6,792 bases of DNA from a bacterium (lineage in GTDB: Bacteria; Chlamydiota; Chlamydiia; Chlamydiales; Rhabdochlamydiaceae). This document shows positions 1 to 6,421 of the stretch, piece by piece. Within the stretch, counting starts at the first letter, position 1; the number at the start of each line of letters is the position of its first letter. Under the pieces are notes generated by a model that was not told the DNA's origin, ran no database searches, and saw nothing but the letters and a program-made list of their open reading frames with translations. The stretch is from positions 1-6,792 of the forward strand of contig JAKAAD010000054.1 of assembly GCA_021802305.1 (NCBI GenBank). The letters are read 5' to 3'. The position numbers were made by a program, and so were the translations under genes.

Positions 1-353
1 ATGGAAGGAAAATTGCGAAAGACATAAGCCTTTAAGGTAGATGGCGGTTCCACAGCATAAAACGCACCTTTTTCACCAATCACAGATACCATCTGATCTA
101 CATCGCACTCCATAATAATGGGGCTTTCAAAGTCTGAACCCAATCGCATGCGTACTTTTTTTCCTTTTACTTTCCCAGTAAAAGGTGAAAAGGTTTCAAG
201 TGAAAAAGCTTCGGTTGCTTCAGGAAATTGCGTGACTTCGGCAGAAGGGGTCGAACTTTCAAACTCCAAAGCAGGATGGCTATTCTCTGCAAAAAGGGGA
301 GAAAATACCACCAATGCGGTACAGTAAAAGGGAAGAAGTCGTGAATTATTCAT
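1..353 (-). CDS. Secreted SH3-like domain protein, 5' part, cut by left edge
   Basis: An open frame of 117 codons starts with ATG at 353 and runs off the left edge, so the C-terminus is missing. GGAG about 8 bases upstream is an adequate Shine-Dalgarno. Residues 1-22 look like a Sec signal peptide: a hydrophobic run (LLPFYCTALVVFSPLFA) with likely cleavage after Ala22 in LFA-EN. A polar, Ser/Thr/Glu-rich linker follows to about residue 57. Residues 58-115 resemble a bacterial SH3 (SH3b) fold: FTGKVKGKKVRMRLG, then SPII, VSVIGEKGAFYAVEPP and KAYVF. Such domains usually bind peptide or cell-wall ligands in the envelope, so a periplasmic or outer-envelope role is inferred. The SWIM-motif gene lies 74 bp upstream on the same strand. 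A weak own promoter (TTGGTA-18-TAGAAT) is possible in that gap, or it may be transcribed by read-through. The exact family and function are not recognised. Confidence 0.75.
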   Translation of the reverse strand, partial: MNNSRLLPFYCTALVVFSPLFAENSHPALEFESSTPSAEVTQFPEATEAFSLETFSPFTGKVKGKKVRMRLGSDFESPIIMECDVDQMVSVIGEKGAFYAVEPPSTLKAYVFRNFPS

Positions 354-427
354 GGGCAAGCTCCATATACTGAAATTGCTACCTCTTCATTCTAGAAGCT
401 ATACAATTTTCCTACCAACACAAAAGA

Positions 428-1099
428 TTAGCTCTTGAGTACAGCTCGTATGTGATCGCAGCGCGATTGGCCGCAAGTGCAACCCATTGGCTCTCCTAAA
501 AAGACGTTGAACGTCTCATTAGGGTTCGAAGGATTTGTAAGAACGTAGAGATGATCACTCGCCTTTTCAATTTTCCACTCATTGAAGTGCAAATCCTCAT
601 CGGAAACATTCTCTTCTTCCTCAAGCAATTGCTCTTCTTCTTTCGCGCAATTCGCAAAAGTGCGCATAATTTGACAATGAGGGCAGTTACAATGCGGTTC
701 GGCTTTAGGAAGTTCCATGTTCTCTAAATTGAGTACCTTCGCAAGAGCAGAGATATGTTGAAGTAAATCTGGAGGAAAATTTGGCATATCTGCCTGGGCG
801 GGATTGTGTTGTAAAAAAGGGAGCATGGACTCTATTCCTGCCACACCCATCTTCATAGGCAATCCAAAAGAGATCATCTGCTGACCCTCTTCTCTAGTCT
901 TTTCGGATTCGAGAAATTTTTCGTATGCAGCAAAAACGGCCTCAATTACAACATGTTGTAATCCAGGGGCTTTTACTTCTTTTCCGTCTTTTAAATGAAT
1001 GATCAAGGTTCCGGATTGATCTAATTGTAAGGTAGAGACATTTTTCCAAGACGTGGAGATAAAAGGGGGAATACTGAGAAATTTATGATTTATTTTCAT
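428..1099 (-). CDS. SWIM-type zinc-finger hypothetical protein
   Basis: This 223-residue protein has no signal peptide or membrane segment and is probably cytoplasmic. The C-terminus carries C207-T-C209-GQSR-C214-D-H216, the CxCx4CxH pattern of a SWIM zinc finger, preceded by a strand-rich stretch from Trp175 as is usual for SWIM domains. A second possible metal site, H136-C137-N-C139-PH-C142, lies in the middle and is followed by an acidic run at about residues 154-170. The N-terminal 60 residues (FLSIPPFISTSWKNV, then alternating strands and a helix) are conserved-looking but unassigned. SWIM domains are known to bind DNA or protein partners; nucleic-acid or protein binding here is inferred. 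The start is well supported: GGGAGG lies 5 bases upstream of ATG and a near-perfect promoter lies further up. I suspect a chlamydia-specific conserved hypothetical but cannot name a homologue. Confidence 0.85.
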   Translation of the reverse strand: MKINHKFLSIPPFISTSWKNVSTLQLDQSGTLIIHLKDGKEVKAPGLQHVVIEAVFAAYEKFLESEKTREEGQQMISFGLPMKMGVAGIESMLPFLQHNPAQADMPNFPPDLLQHISALAKVLNLENMELPKAEPHCNCPHCQIMRTFANCAKEEEQLLEEEENVSDEDLHFNEWKIEKASDHLYVLTNPSNPNETFNVFLGEPMGCTCGQSRCDHIRAVLKS

Positions 1100-1134
1100 C
1101 TTTACCTCCCAAGGTTAGGGTTTTTCTACCTTTC

Positions 1135-1163
1135 ATTATAAAACTTGAGGATTGAGACGTCAA
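1135..1163 (-). promoter_or_regulatory. Sigma-70 promoter of the SWIM-protein gene
   Basis: On the minus strand TTGACG (1163-1158) and TATAAT (1140-1135) are separated by exactly 17 bases, matching the major housekeeping promoter at 11 of 12 positions. Transcription should start near 1128 and give a leader of roughly 28 bases that ends in the GGGAGG Shine-Dalgarno at 1110-1105. It is the clearest promoter in the window. The CIRCE operator begins 7 bp beyond the -35 box. Confidence 0.8.
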
Positions 1164-1169
1164 CAAAAA

Positions 1170-1196
1170 TTAGCACTCATGATTATTGAGTGCTGG
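1170..1196. promoter_or_regulatory. CIRCE operator (HrcA binding site)
   Basis: TTAGCACTC, a 9-base spacer (ATGATTATT) and GAGTGCTGG form the controlling inverted repeat of chaperone expression. The left arm matches the consensus perfectly, the right arm matches at 7 of 9 positions, and the spacer length is exact. HrcA is known to bind this repeat and repress groESL and dnaK operons, including in Chlamydia, with release on heat shock. Here it lies between two divergent genes, neither of which is a classical chaperone. It is just upstream of the -35 of the minus-strand gene. Its right arm also contains TTGAGT (1186-1191), a possible -35 for phoH with a weak -10 such as TATTTA at 1211-1216 (19-base spacing). 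Which gene it controls is inference; overlap with the phoH-side -35 favours phoH. Confidence 0.75.
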
Positions 1197-1307
1197 ATAT
1201 TTTCGTAAGTTATTTATGATAAATCAGTTATAAAATTAATACATTTTTCAAAACGACTCATTTTTTCGCTCGACATTTCGATGCGTGCGGGGTAAAAAGA
1301 AGATGAT

Positions 1308-2699
1308 ATGCCAAAAACAATGAAGCCTCACGAAGAGGCAGATAAACTGCAAAATCAATTTTTTAGCCCGCTCAAGGATAAGGAATCCATGGAAAGAAAA
1401 ACATTCGTGGTCGACACCAACGTACTTCTCCACGATCCAGAGGCAATTTCTCAATTTAAGGATAGCAGCGTTGTCATTCCTATTGCGGTGCTCGAAGAGC
1501 TCGATGGACTCAAAAGGCTTTCTGATGACCTTGGAAAAAATGCCAGACAGGTCTTGAGATATGTAGATGGGTTAAAGCTGAGAAAATCGGGTGGGCTGAG
1601 CAAGGGGGTCAAGATCGATCATGGGATTGTCGTTCGCACGTTCGTTGATACAAAACCACCAAAATCTCCTTTCCCATTTCCACTAGATCGGACAGCGAAC
1701 AAGATCCTTTTTTGTGCATTTAAACTTGCAGAACAAGGAGAACACGTCGTGATCGTTTCGAAAGATTTTGTCATGCGCGTGAAGGCGGAATCTATTGGAA
1801 TCGAAGCAGAAGATTATGTGAGCGTGAAAGCTTCTTACGACAAGCTCTACAAAGGATATCGCAAGCTCGATGCGCCCAAAAGTGAGATTGATCGTTTCTA
1901 TAAAGATGGATTTCTAGAAACTGAAGTTAGGGACTTTTTACCTAACGAATATTGCTTGCTTTCTTCTAAAGAACAATCTTCAGCGGTTTGCAAGTACAAC
2001 CTAAAATCCCAAAAACTAGAACCCCTTCTTAAAATTTCTCGAGATATTTGGGGGATTTTACCCCTGAACGTTGAGCAAAAATGTGCGATGGATCTCCTTC
2101 TTCGCGATGATATAAAACTCGTCACTCTCGTTGGTCCTGCAGGCACGGGGAAAACCCTGATGGCATTAGCTGCCGCGCTTCGCAAAGTATTTGATGAGGG
2201 AACATATACGCGCATTTTAGTAAGTAGACCTATCGTTCCTTTAGGCAAAGATATTGGGTTTTTGCCCGGCACAAAGGAAGAAAAGCTCTACCATTGGATG
2301 CAGCCGATTTATGATAATTTAGAATTTTTGTGCCAATCTACCGGTGGACAACCTACTGGTGAAGAGACGCAAAAATGGATCATGGAGAGTAAAAAAATTG
2401 AAATGGAAGCGGTGACGTACATTCGCGGACGTACATTGCCCAAAATGTTCATCATTATTGATGAAGCACAAAATTTAACTCCGCACGAAGTAAAAACAAT
2501 CATTTCTCGTGCGGGCCAAGGGACAAAAGTAGTGCTCACAGGGGACCCCACACAAATCGATAATCCCTACCTAGATAAAGATTCGAATGGACTTACTTAT
2601 ACTGTGGGAAAATTTCAGAAACACCCGATTTTCGGACATATGTTTTTAGAAAGAACCGAGCGATCTGAGCTTGCAGCACTTGCAGCAGATGCGATGTAA
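1308..2699 (+). CDS. phoH: PIN domain-PhoH ATPase fusion protein
   Basis: This 463-residue protein joins two domains. Residues 32-170 are a PIN nuclease-like domain with VVDTNVLLHDP (Asp36), VLEELDGLKR (Glu63/Glu64) and later acidic residues (Asp127, Asp153) for metal binding. The second half is a PhoH P-loop ATPase with Walker A GPAGTGKT at 276-283, the family segment SRPIVPLGKDIGFLPG at 306-321, Walker B FIIIDEAQN at 381-389, and TGDPTQID at 411-418. PIN-PhoH (PhoH2/YlaK-type) proteins are cytoplasmic ATP-dependent RNA-processing enzymes, described as RNA helicase plus ribonuclease in some bacteria. All key motifs are present, so it should be active. The ATG at 1308 has a weak GAAG ribosome site. 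An in-frame ATG at 1389 (residue 28, just before the PIN domain) has AAGGA 4 bases upstream and is a credible alternative start. The gene lies downstream of the CIRCE operator and directly ahead of the cupin gene. Confidence 0.93.
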   Translation: MPKTMKPHEEADKLQNQFFSPLKDKESMERKTFVVDTNVLLHDPEAISQFKDSSVVIPIAVLEELDGLKRLSDDLGKNARQVLRYVDGLKLRKSGGLSKGVKIDHGIVVRTFVDTKPPKSPFPFPLDRTANKILFCAFKLAEQGEHVVIVSKDFVMRVKAESIGIEAEDYVSVKASYDKLYKGYRKLDAPKSEIDRFYKDGFLETEVRDFLPNEYCLLSSKEQSSAVCKYNLKSQKLEPLLKISRDIWGILPLNVEQKCAMDLLLRDDIKLVTLVGPAGTGKTLMALAAALRKVFDEGTYTRILVSRPIVPLGKDIGFLPGTKEEKLYHWMQPIYDNLEFLCQSTGGQPTGEETQKWIMESKKIEMEAVTYIRGRTLPKMFIIIDEAQNLTPHEVKTIISRAGQGTKVVLTGDPTQIDNPYLDKDSNGLTYTVGKFQKHPIFGHMFLERTERSELAALAADAM

Positions 2700-2713
2700 A
2701 AGAGGAGGTTTTT

Positions 2714-3196
2714 ATGCATCAATGGGCGAAATCTGCAAAGAAGTACGCGCTCTTTTCTTTGTTCACACTCGCTGTTCTCATGGGAATCAGTGCAACCAAA
2801 GATAAAAAGAATAATGTGAATATTCCTCCCATGGTCGTACAAGGATTCCTCAAGAAAGTCAAGGATAACACCTCATGGAAAGTTGCATTTGCTACAGGTG
2901 TATCTGAACAGATTGTCTTTATGTCTGTGTCTTCCACAACTAGCCCTCATAATGAAATTGGGATGAAAACCCATCTCTTTGATCAGGCAATTTTGATAGT
3001 AGAAGGAAGGGGAGAAGTGATTCTCAATGGGACGTCGCAAAGTTTCAGTGCGAACGACCTTATTTTTGTCCCCAAGGGCACGGCATACAACATTATAAAT
3101 GGTGATCCTAAAAAGGCGCTTAAACTTGTAAGCTTTTCTTCTGCAAAAGATATCCCGGCAGGTGCTGTCTATGAGACAAAAATGGACGAGCAATAA
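2714..3196 (+). CDS. Exported single-domain cupin protein
   Basis: The gene has a strong GAGGAGG Shine-Dalgarno and starts 14 bp after phoH, so it is probably co-transcribed. Residues 1-27 look like a Sec signal peptide (KSAKK, then a hydrophobic stretch to MGISA), which predicts an envelope location; no lipobox Cys is present. Residues 65-145 form a cupin beta-barrel: motif 1 is NEIGMKTHLFDQAILIVEG with GEVILNG (79-106), and motif 2 is DLIFVPKGTAYNIING (115-130). Metal-binding cupins usually have two His and a Glu/Gln in motif 1 and a His in motif 2. Here motif 1 keeps one His (His87) plus Gln91, and the motif 2 His position is Tyr125, so metal binding and catalysis are doubtful. The protein may bind a ligand or be structural. 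The cupin call is strong; the substrate is unknown. Confidence 0.85.
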   Translation: MHQWAKSAKKYALFSLFTLAVLMGISATKDKKNNVNIPPMVVQGFLKKVKDNTSWKVAFATGVSEQIVFMSVSSTTSPHNEIGMKTHLFDQAILIVEGRGEVILNGTSQSFSANDLIFVPKGTAYNIINGDPKKALKLVSFSSAKDIPAGAVYETKMDEQ

Positions 3197-3322
3197 CTTG
3201 CGATTGCTTCATGATCGCGAAATTCAGTAGCTTATCCGCAATACATGATTTTCTGGATGTGTTGAAAAATTCCCTTACCGCACAAGTTCTTAAACGCGCA
3301 GCCTGAAACCAACTCCATATTG

Positions 3323-3610
3323 TTACGCAGCCACTCTCATCATTTTGTTCATCAAAAGACATTTCAATCGATTCTCAACCACTTGACGCTCATAAGTCCT
3401 CGAGAATGCCCTTTTCCTGAACAATTTCTTACAGCGAGAAAAGGCTGTCTCTACGAGGGCTTTACGACTATAGCCCGATCATTTCTCCCAGATGGATCTA
3501 GCCATCTTGTCGCCTCCAAATATTCGAATATCCAAGATAGCACGATCACGATCCCCATCGAGCCCATTACAGGCACCGTTCTTAGGAGGAGGAATCAAAG
3601 CCTTGCCTCT
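3323..3610 (-). pseudogene. Decayed IS5-family transposase, C-terminal fragment
   Basis: Reading the minus strand from 3610 gives a continuous frame of 95 codons that matches the end of IS5-family DDE transposases: RGKALIPPPKNGA, then RDRAILDIRIFGGDKMARSIWEK, SGYSRKALVETAFSRCKKLF, and VVENRLKCLLMNKM before TAA at 3325-3323. The family's Y-2-R/K-3-E-6-K signature around the last catalytic acid is visible in Y-SR-K-ALV-E-TAFSRC-K. An in-frame TGA at 3481-3479 interrupts it between WEK and SGY, and a TAA at 3613-3611 ends similarity upstream. The first two-thirds of the transposase is missing. The short frame just upstream (SDNHCGETRKLIKQ) might be another internally deleted piece but is not secure. 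No terminal inverted repeats were found. It is a dead remnant. Confidence 0.7.
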
Positions 3611-3938
3611 TTACTGTTTGATGAGCTTTCTGGTTTCCCCACAATGGTTATCAGATTATAGATTGCACCACATCCCCAGAGAGCGCAAGTAAATTCGTAG
3701 TTTTATGCGGGGCTGCGCATATGTCGACAACGGTGGGCATGAGGGGTGAGAAGGCAGAAGTGAATGTACCGCAATTCACGATTGACTAGCGAGTGCTTGG
3801 ACCTGCCAACCGGCTCTTTTATATTTCCGAAGCCCAACTCTCCTAAGGGCTTGATGGCTCATGACTCATCTTCTCAAATGCGGAATGAACCTACAGCTAT
3901 TTACGAAATCCACAAAAATCAATTACATCCTAATAATT
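3611..3938. other. Unassigned intergenic stretch beside transposase debris
   Basis: No gene, tRNA or clear repeat is seen here. Short minus-strand open stretches exist (for example about 51 codons from 3858 to 3703) but lack a start with ribosome site and match nothing I recognise. Base composition is ordinary, unlike the very AT-rich tract that follows. It may be further decayed insertion-sequence material. Confidence 0.4.
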
Positions 3939-4057
3939 AAAATATTTATTTACAATTTATAATAATCTAGAATAAATATATTATATACTAGAAAAGTAAT
4001 AATATATTTGTTATAATAACTTTATATTTATAATTAATTAATAACTAGGTAATTAAA
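3939..4057 (+). promoter_or_regulatory. Extremely AT-rich tract upstream of the orphan gene
   Basis: Only about one base in ten of this 119-bp tract is G or C. It contains many TATAAT-like words; the best -10 is TATAAT at 4012-4017, with a weak TAGAAA -35 at 3989-3994 (17-base spacing). Such tracts are common upstream of horizontally acquired genes and can bind nucleoid silencers. It probably carries the promoter of the gene at 4058, but the exact promoter cannot be fixed by eye. Confidence 0.4.
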
Positions 4058-4789
4058 ATGACTATACAATTTATTCAAGCGCAATATCGTCCGCTGGAGT
4101 TAGAAAAAAACATGAGTGAGATCTATCGCGCAGTTTTAGATCAGCCAAATGACAGTAGTATCGTCTCTCATCTAAATGAAGAAGGCACCATAGCTATATG
4201 GAGAGCCGCAAAGGAGGATCTCGGCCGTTTAAATTATTTAAAAATCAACAACGATACTGTGGTTGATTTCTCGATATCGCAAACTCCCACAGCAGATGAG
4301 GTGGCAAATTTGCTTCTCGAGGCAACTAAATGTGAAGTAGAAATAACCCAAAAACTATCAAAACTTCTCCAACAAACCTGGGGTGGAATACTTGTCCAAT
4401 TAATCATGAATATTGGAAGTAACGTTGTTAGTGAAACTCTTGAGCAAAAGCACATTGTTTTAGTCTCGACACAGGATGAAAGATTTAGCGTCGTACATGA
4501 AGTTCTTTTCAAGGTTTACCATTTTGGTACAAATGCAGTTATTGACGACGAGACACCCAGTGGATACTTAAAAGCAAAGGCGGAAATCAAAGGATCATTT
4601 ATTGATCTAAAGACAAACAATGTAAAAAATCTCGAATTTCGTCTTATGAACACTCAAGAGCTCAAAGACGAGAACGTGGCAAGAAAAGAGAGCTATGGAC
4701 TTAACGGTTGGTTTAATCTCTATGGTTACATACCCACTAGTCTGTTCTCGACTTCGAATGAAATTTCATATATCGATCCAGTAATTTAG
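4058..4789 (+). CDS. Orphan hypothetical protein in accessory island
   Basis: This is an intact 243-codon gene that I do not recognise. The ATG at 4058 follows a weak ribosome site (TAGGT, about 9 bases upstream); a second ATG at 4112 has no better site. The protein has no signal peptide and no convincing transmembrane helix. One moderately hydrophobic segment (WGGILVQLIMNIGSNVV, 108-124) follows a predicted helical region (79-106) and is probably amphipathic. The C-terminal half is strand-rich (HIVLVSTQDERFSVV, then SGYLKAKAEIKGSFIDL) and ends in an aromatic-rich tail. There is a single Cys (Cys92). The gene is flanked by transposase remnants on both sides and preceded by an AT-rich tract, which suggests acquisition by transfer. 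A lineage-specific secreted effector is possible but is speculation. The long clean frame with no overlapping alternative supports it being real. Confidence 0.75.
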   Translation: MTIQFIQAQYRPLELEKNMSEIYRAVLDQPNDSSIVSHLNEEGTIAIWRAAKEDLGRLNYLKINNDTVVDFSISQTPTADEVANLLLEATKCEVEITQKLSKLLQQTWGGILVQLIMNIGSNVVSETLEQKHIVLVSTQDERFSVVHEVLFKVYHFGTNAVIDDETPSGYLKAKAEIKGSFIDLKTNNVKNLEFRLMNTQELKDENVARKESYGLNGWFNLYGYIPTSLFSTSNEISYIDPVI

Positions 4790-4890
4790 AAAATCACCTC
4801 ATTTATAAATCCAAACTCTAAACAGGTGACAAGTTGCTTGCTGCAGCTTTGCCATGTCAATTTTCTCTTGGAATCCATTTCCATATATAT

Positions 4891-5202
4891 GCTAGCGTCG
4901 GGAAGATCAAAGTGAGCAAGCTTCGTCTTCGAAAAGAGTGTAAAGAAGCAATCTTCTCTATTTATAAATATCGGAGACAGGACTAGATGTTCTTATGAGT
5001 TTTTGCAAAAAGCTATGCTAGGAATTTCGACACGGAATTATGATAAAACCCTAGACCATCTTCTTGACGATTATTTGTTTCGAGACATGTGGTTGCAGCA
5101 ACAACGCACGATCCCTTGGATTTTGGCAAAGAGCATGCCATGTGCCAAGAACTGGTAGCTGATTTAGAAGTAAGAAAATTGACATTGCATGAGGATGTAT
5201 GA
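4891..5202 (+). pseudogene. Frameshifted IS256/Mutator-like transposase remnant
   Basis: Pieces of one protein are spread over two plus-strand frames. From 4891 the first frame reads ASVGKIKVSKLRLRKECKE and on to KYRRQD before TAG at 4984, resembling the 'KVRVPRLR...' segment of IS256-family transposases. The next frame (about 4994-5070) reads YEFLQKAMLGISTRNYDKTL and DDY, like the family's 'GISTRNYE' segment. At 5068 the first frame resumes with LFVSRHVVAATTHD, like the 'SKSSVSRHFVAAT' segment, and continues to TGA at 5200. Segment order matches the family's N-terminal to middle part; the catalytic C-terminal half is missing. Two opposite frameshifts would explain the pattern. The family call rests on short remembered motifs, so it is moderate. 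No terminal repeats were seen. Confidence 0.5.
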
Positions 5203-5233
5203 TTTTGCATGCACTTGTGTATCTTTTTAAGAT

Positions 5234-6421
5234 TTAAATTTTATCCTCTAATATATTCTTGCGTAACGTTGCCATGTACTTCACCATAAAGCGAACATTG
5301 TGAAGAGTGGCAAGTGTAAGTCCAACAGTCTCATGTGCTTTGAAAAGATGATGAAGATAGCCAAGACTATACTGTTGACATGTTGTGCAATCGCAATCAA
5401 ATTCTATAGGGTGTAATGATTCTTTATACTCTGCTTTTTCCACTTTTATAGGCCCTTGACTTGTCAGCAATAGACCATGTCTAGCTGCGCGCGTTGGGTA
5501 GGAAGAATCTAATGTATCAATGCCAAGGGGAATGGCTATTCCAATCGAAGCCAGGTCGCCTATTCCTAAAAGATGGTTGGGTTTTTCTTTGGGAAGGAGA
5601 GGTAGTGTGCTTTGTAAAATACTTCTCATTTCCTCTTTTGTCTTTCCCATGCTTCCACCAATAGCGAATCCATCAAAAGGGAGTTCGCGCAAAACACAAC
5701 AGCTTTCTTCGCGCAAAGAAAGAACCGGCCCCCCGTGGATGACCCCGTACATTGCTTGGTTGTTGGGCTGTGCTCTATGTGCATCGAGGGAACGCTTTTC
5801 CCAGCGATGCGTTCTTTCTAGTGAATGTTTCAAGTCTTCAAAAGTAATATGATAGGGAGGAAGCTCATCGAAGGGGATAATGATGTCCGCACCTAAATCC
5901 TTTTGCGCAGCGATCGAGCTTTCAGGCGTAAGAAGCATTTTATTGCCGTCGCGGTAGGAGCGAAAGAGTACGCCCTCTTCATCAATGCGCAGAACATGGC
6001 TTTCTCGTGCTTTTCCTCCCGAACGCTTGAGCTCAGCTGCGACAGAGCCATGACAAAGGCTAAAGACCTGAAATCCTCCAGAGTCAGTAATGAGAGGCAT
6101 CGAACGATTGATAAAACAATGAAGACCTCCCATTTTTCGAACCACTTCTGTTCCCGGTTGAATCATCAGGTGGTAAGTATTACAAAACATAAGTTGAAGG
6201 CCAAGCTTTTGGACGGTCGCGTTATCAAGGGCTTTGAGTGTCCCATTTGTTCCGACGCCAACAAAATTAGGAGTGTCGATGATTCCATGAGGCGTTGTCA
6301 TGCGGCCTACTCGTGCGTGAGAAATCTTTGAAGTATAGATCACTTCGAAACGGAACGAGGGAGCTTCAAGAGTTGTTGTGCGATCGCCAAGAGAGGAGTG
6401 AGAAAAAGAATGATTGCGCAT
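5234..6421 (-). CDS. tgt: tRNA-guanine(34) transglycosylase (queuine type)
   Basis: Tgt exchanges guanine 34 in GUN anticodons for a queuosine base. From ATG at 6421 the protein has 395 residues. Visible features are HARVGRMTTPHGIIDTPNFV (31-50), the active-site ITDSGGFQVFSL with general acid Asp113, QKDLGADIIIPFDEL (173-187), VIHGG, AIGGSMGK (253-260), nucleophile Asp305 in LDSSYPTRAARHG, and zinc ligands Cys343, Cys345, Cys348 and His374 with the family's 26-residue Cys-His spacing. It resembles Chlamydia Tgt throughout. Substrate-pocket differences from the Zymomonas enzyme (DEC replaced by DEL; GGLAVGE by the shorter GGSMGK) suit queuine. The start is uncertain. GTG at 6343 shares a GTGA overlap with the upstream stop and gives 369 residues, close to Chlamydia Tgt, but it drops FRFE, which looks homologous. 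Therefore ATG 6421 (weak GGGG ribosome site) is preferred, with an 82-bp overlap with the transporter gene. Confidence 0.93.
   Translation of the reverse strand: MRNHSFSHSSLGDRTTTLEAPSFRFEVIYTSKISHARVGRMTTPHGIIDTPNFVGVGTNGTLKALDNATVQKLGLQLMFCNTYHLMIQPGTEVVRKMGGLHCFINRSMPLITDSGGFQVFSLCHGSVAAELKRSGGKARESHVLRIDEEGVLFRSYRDGNKMLLTPESSIAAQKDLGADIIIPFDELPPYHITFEDLKHSLERTHRWEKRSLDAHRAQPNNQAMYGVIHGGPVLSLREESCCVLRELPFDGFAIGGSMGKTKEEMRSILQSTLPLLPKEKPNHLLGIGDLASIGIAIPLGIDTLDSSYPTRAARHGLLLTSQGPIKVEKAEYKESLHPIEFDCDCTTCQQYSLGYLHHLFKAHETVGLTLATLHNVRFMVKYMATLRKNILEDKI

Noticed and set aside
118..327. Plus-strand open frame of 69 codons
   Set aside because: It lies antisense to the partial secreted SH3-like gene, which has a signal peptide, ribosome site and domain similarity; this frame has none.
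3200..3218. GCGAT...ATCGC hairpin just after the cupin gene as a terminator
   Set aside because: Only a 5-bp stem and no following T-run.
3320..3661. Plus-strand open frame of 113 codons
   Set aside because: It is antisense to the IS5-family transposase remnant, whose motifs are on the minus strand; the plus-strand product looks random.
3703..3858. Minus-strand open stretch of about 51 codons rich in His, Arg and Cys
   Set aside because: No start codon with ribosome site and no recognised family; length is within chance expectation.
4794..4830. TCACCT...AGGTGA inverted repeat after the orphan gene as a terminator
   Set aside because: Six-bp stem with a 25-base loop and no T-run; too weak to call.
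5013..5210. Minus-strand open frame of 65 codons downstream of tgt
   Set aside because: It is antisense to the IS256-like remnant and has no recognisable motif.
5903..6331. Plus-strand open frame of 142 codons
   Set aside because: It lies wholly antisense to the conserved part of tgt and shows no family similarity.
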